Positions 5,264 to 6,034 of a DNA stretch of 6,034 nucleotides are shown here, piece after piece. This stretch comes from Kiritimatiellia bacterium (GTDB lineage Bacteria > Verrucomicrobiota > Kiritimatiellia > RFP12 > DVOR01). Both the position numbers and the translations under genes were made by a program. Below the pieces are notes generated by a model that saw only the letters and a list, made by a program, of their open reading frames with translations, was not told the DNA's origin and did no database searches. The DNA is taken from positions 1 to 6,034 of the forward strand of contig CAAGNN010000025.1 of assembly GCA_900771325.1 (NCBI GenBank), given 5' to 3'. Each line of letters starts with the position of its first letter. Positions within the stretch are counted from its first letter, which is position 1.

Positions 5264-5365
5264 TTACTTAGCCGCCTTGGCGCCGGCGCGGAGGCGCGCC
5301 TGAACGCGCTTCTTGTAGGCCTCGCGGCGGGCACGCTTGACGCGCTTGCGGAGTTGCTGACCCAT
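5264..5365 (-). CDS. 33-residue highly basic small protein downstream of tsf (unrecognised)
   Basis: I do not recognise this protein from a named family. It starts MGQQLRKRVKRARREAYKK, has 14 Lys/Arg and a single acidic residue (E15) in 33, no Cys and no hydrophobic stretch, and ends in an alanine-lysine tail. The whole chain could form one amphipathic or fully basic helix, as in ribosomal-protein tails. Support for its being real: AGGAG six bases before the ATG, a start and a TAA stop between the end of tsf (48 bases away) and a strong terminator that begins 8 bases after the stop, and codons like the neighbours (GCC, CGC, AAG). Position in a translation operon and charge suggest binding to rRNA or the ribosome. 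This is inference. It is not the MSQHPSL-type small basic protein that I recall from Chlamydiae and Verrucomicrobia. Confidence 0.72.
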   Translation of the reverse strand: MGQQLRKRVKRARREAYKKRVQARLRAGAKAAK

Positions 5366-5371
5366 TGTGTT

Positions 5372-5376
5372 CTCCT
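5372..5376 (-). promoter_or_regulatory. Shine-Dalgarno AGGAG of the 33-residue ORF
   Basis: On the - strand AGGAG is followed by GAACAC... with six bases to the ATG at 5365-5363, an ideal spacing. It is the main evidence that the small ORF is translated. Confidence 0.75.
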
Positions 5377-5413
5377 AGTTAAAGGGTTAAAGGGAGGGAG
5401 TCGGCGCGGCGGC

Positions 5414-6034
5414 TTAGGCCATACCGAGCTGATAACGGACGAAGCGCTTGACGGTGATCGTGTCGCCAGTGGCCTTCTCGGCCTCCTTGACAACCTGGGT
5501 CACGGACATCTTGGGCTCCTTGACGAAGGGCTGGTCGATGAGGCAGACCTCAGCGAAGTGCTTCTTGAGCTTGCCCTTGAGGATGCCCTCGATGATGTTC
5601 GCGGGCTTGCCTTCCACCTGAGCGCGATAGACTTCCTTCTCGCTCTCGATTTCGGCCTCGGGCACTTCGCTCTCGTTGAGGTAGCGCGGGGCGGCGGCGG
5701 CGGCCTGGAGGCAGACATCGTGCACCAGCTGCTTGAAGGCTTCGGTGGTGACGGTCTCGGGCTTGGTGCAGCCCACTTCGACGATCACGCCCACCTTGCC
5801 GCCGGCGTGGATATAGGATTCCACGAGCCCGGTGCCGGTGAGGGCGATGTAGGCGCAGCGGCGAATCTTCACGTTCTCGCCGGTGGCGGCCACGACCTCG
5901 GTGAGCTCGGTGGCGTGCGTCTCGGCGACCTTCTCGTCACCGGCGGCGACGGCCGCGGCGAGCTTCTTGGCGAAGTCGAGGAACTTGTCGGTCTTGGCCA
6001 CGAAGTCGGTCTCGCAGTTGAGCTCGACGATGCC
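5414..6034 (-). CDS. tsf: Elongation factor Ts, C-terminal 206 residues (5' end beyond window)
   Basis: EF-Ts is the guanine-nucleotide exchange factor that releases GDP from EF-Tu in the cytosol. The frame is open to the right edge. The first visible residues, GIVELNCETDFVAKTDKF, carry the TDFVAK motif whose Asp-Phe reaches into the EF-Tu nucleotide site. GENVKIRRCAYI, VESYIHAGGKVGVIVEVG, PRYLNESEVP, YRAQVEGKPANIIEGILKGKL, VCLIDQPFVKEP and the C-terminal ITVKRFVRYQLGMA follow the family order. A GTG codon at 6001-5999 is the Val of TDFVAK, not a start. By comparison with E. coli (283 residues) about 70 N-terminal residues are missing, namely the UBA-like domain and its linker, giving a normal total of about 275. 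A basic small ORF follows 48 bases downstream. rpsB is the usual upstream neighbour but lies outside the window. Confidence 0.95.
   Translation of the reverse strand, partial: GIVELNCETDFVAKTDKFLDFAKKLAAAVAAGDEKVAETHATELTEVVAATGENVKIRRCAYIALTGTGLVESYIHAGGKVGVIVEVGCTKPETVTTEAFKQLVHDVCLQAAAAAPRYLNESEVPEAEIESEKEVYRAQVEGKPANIIEGILKGKLKKHFAEVCLIDQPFVKEPKMSVTQVVKEAEKATGDTITVKRFVRYQLGMA

Noticed and set aside
5999..6001. GTG as a start codon of EF-Ts
   Set aside because: It is the Val of the TDFVAK motif; the frame continues open to the window edge with the matching residues GIVELNCETDF.

Overview
The window is a GC-rich bacterial segment with dense gene packing. It holds a five-gene cluster on the + strand (181-5010) that runs convergently into a translation-related pair on the - strand (5264 to beyond 6034). 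The protein variants (an EF-Ts ending in KRFVRYQLG, an actinobacterial-like LeuB, a short CapD/WbpM-type dehydratase) and the mixed operon would fit the PVC superphylum, perhaps Verrucomicrobiota or Kiritimatiellota. This is a judgement from memory of the families, not a measured placement.

Left edge (1-180): a 16-bp palindrome, then about 70 bases that are rich in C and T and nearly free of G, then a sigma70-like promoter whose -10 box lies only 9 bases before the ATG of the first gene. The transcript of that gene may be nearly leaderless. No gene is visible here.

Plus-strand cluster: rlmB (23S rRNA Gm2251 methyltransferase) is followed by a PgsA-like CDP-alcohol phosphatidyltransferase, a membrane-anchored nucleotide-sugar 4,6-dehydratase that lacks the usual middle domain, a LeuB-type 3-isopropylmalate dehydrogenase with an altered cofactor pocket, and IspA-type farnesyl diphosphate synthase. 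Two junctions are 4-base ATGA overlaps, and the other two gaps are 16 and 13 bases, so the five genes are probably one transcript. Phospholipid head groups, polysaccharide sugars and prenyl diphosphate (the source of undecaprenyl carrier) are all envelope supplies; rlmB and leuB do not fit that theme in an obvious way.

Convergent junction (about 4998-5263): this is the least ordinary part. A near-perfect 30-base palindrome covers the ispA stop codon. It is followed by a 39-base hairpin element and, in inverted orientation, a second copy that is 29/39 identical. The two copies differ by paired changes that keep the stem. The inverted copy ends in TTTT and can serve as the + strand terminator. 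A very long hairpin (29 pairs) next to it probably terminates the - strand operon.

Minus-strand pair: tsf (EF-Ts), cut by the right edge so that about 70 N-terminal residues are missing, and 48 bases downstream of it a 33-residue, extremely basic small ORF with a clean AGGAG ribosome binding site. The small ORF is the main candidate for an undescribed gene here, possibly a ribosome-associated or RNA-binding peptide.
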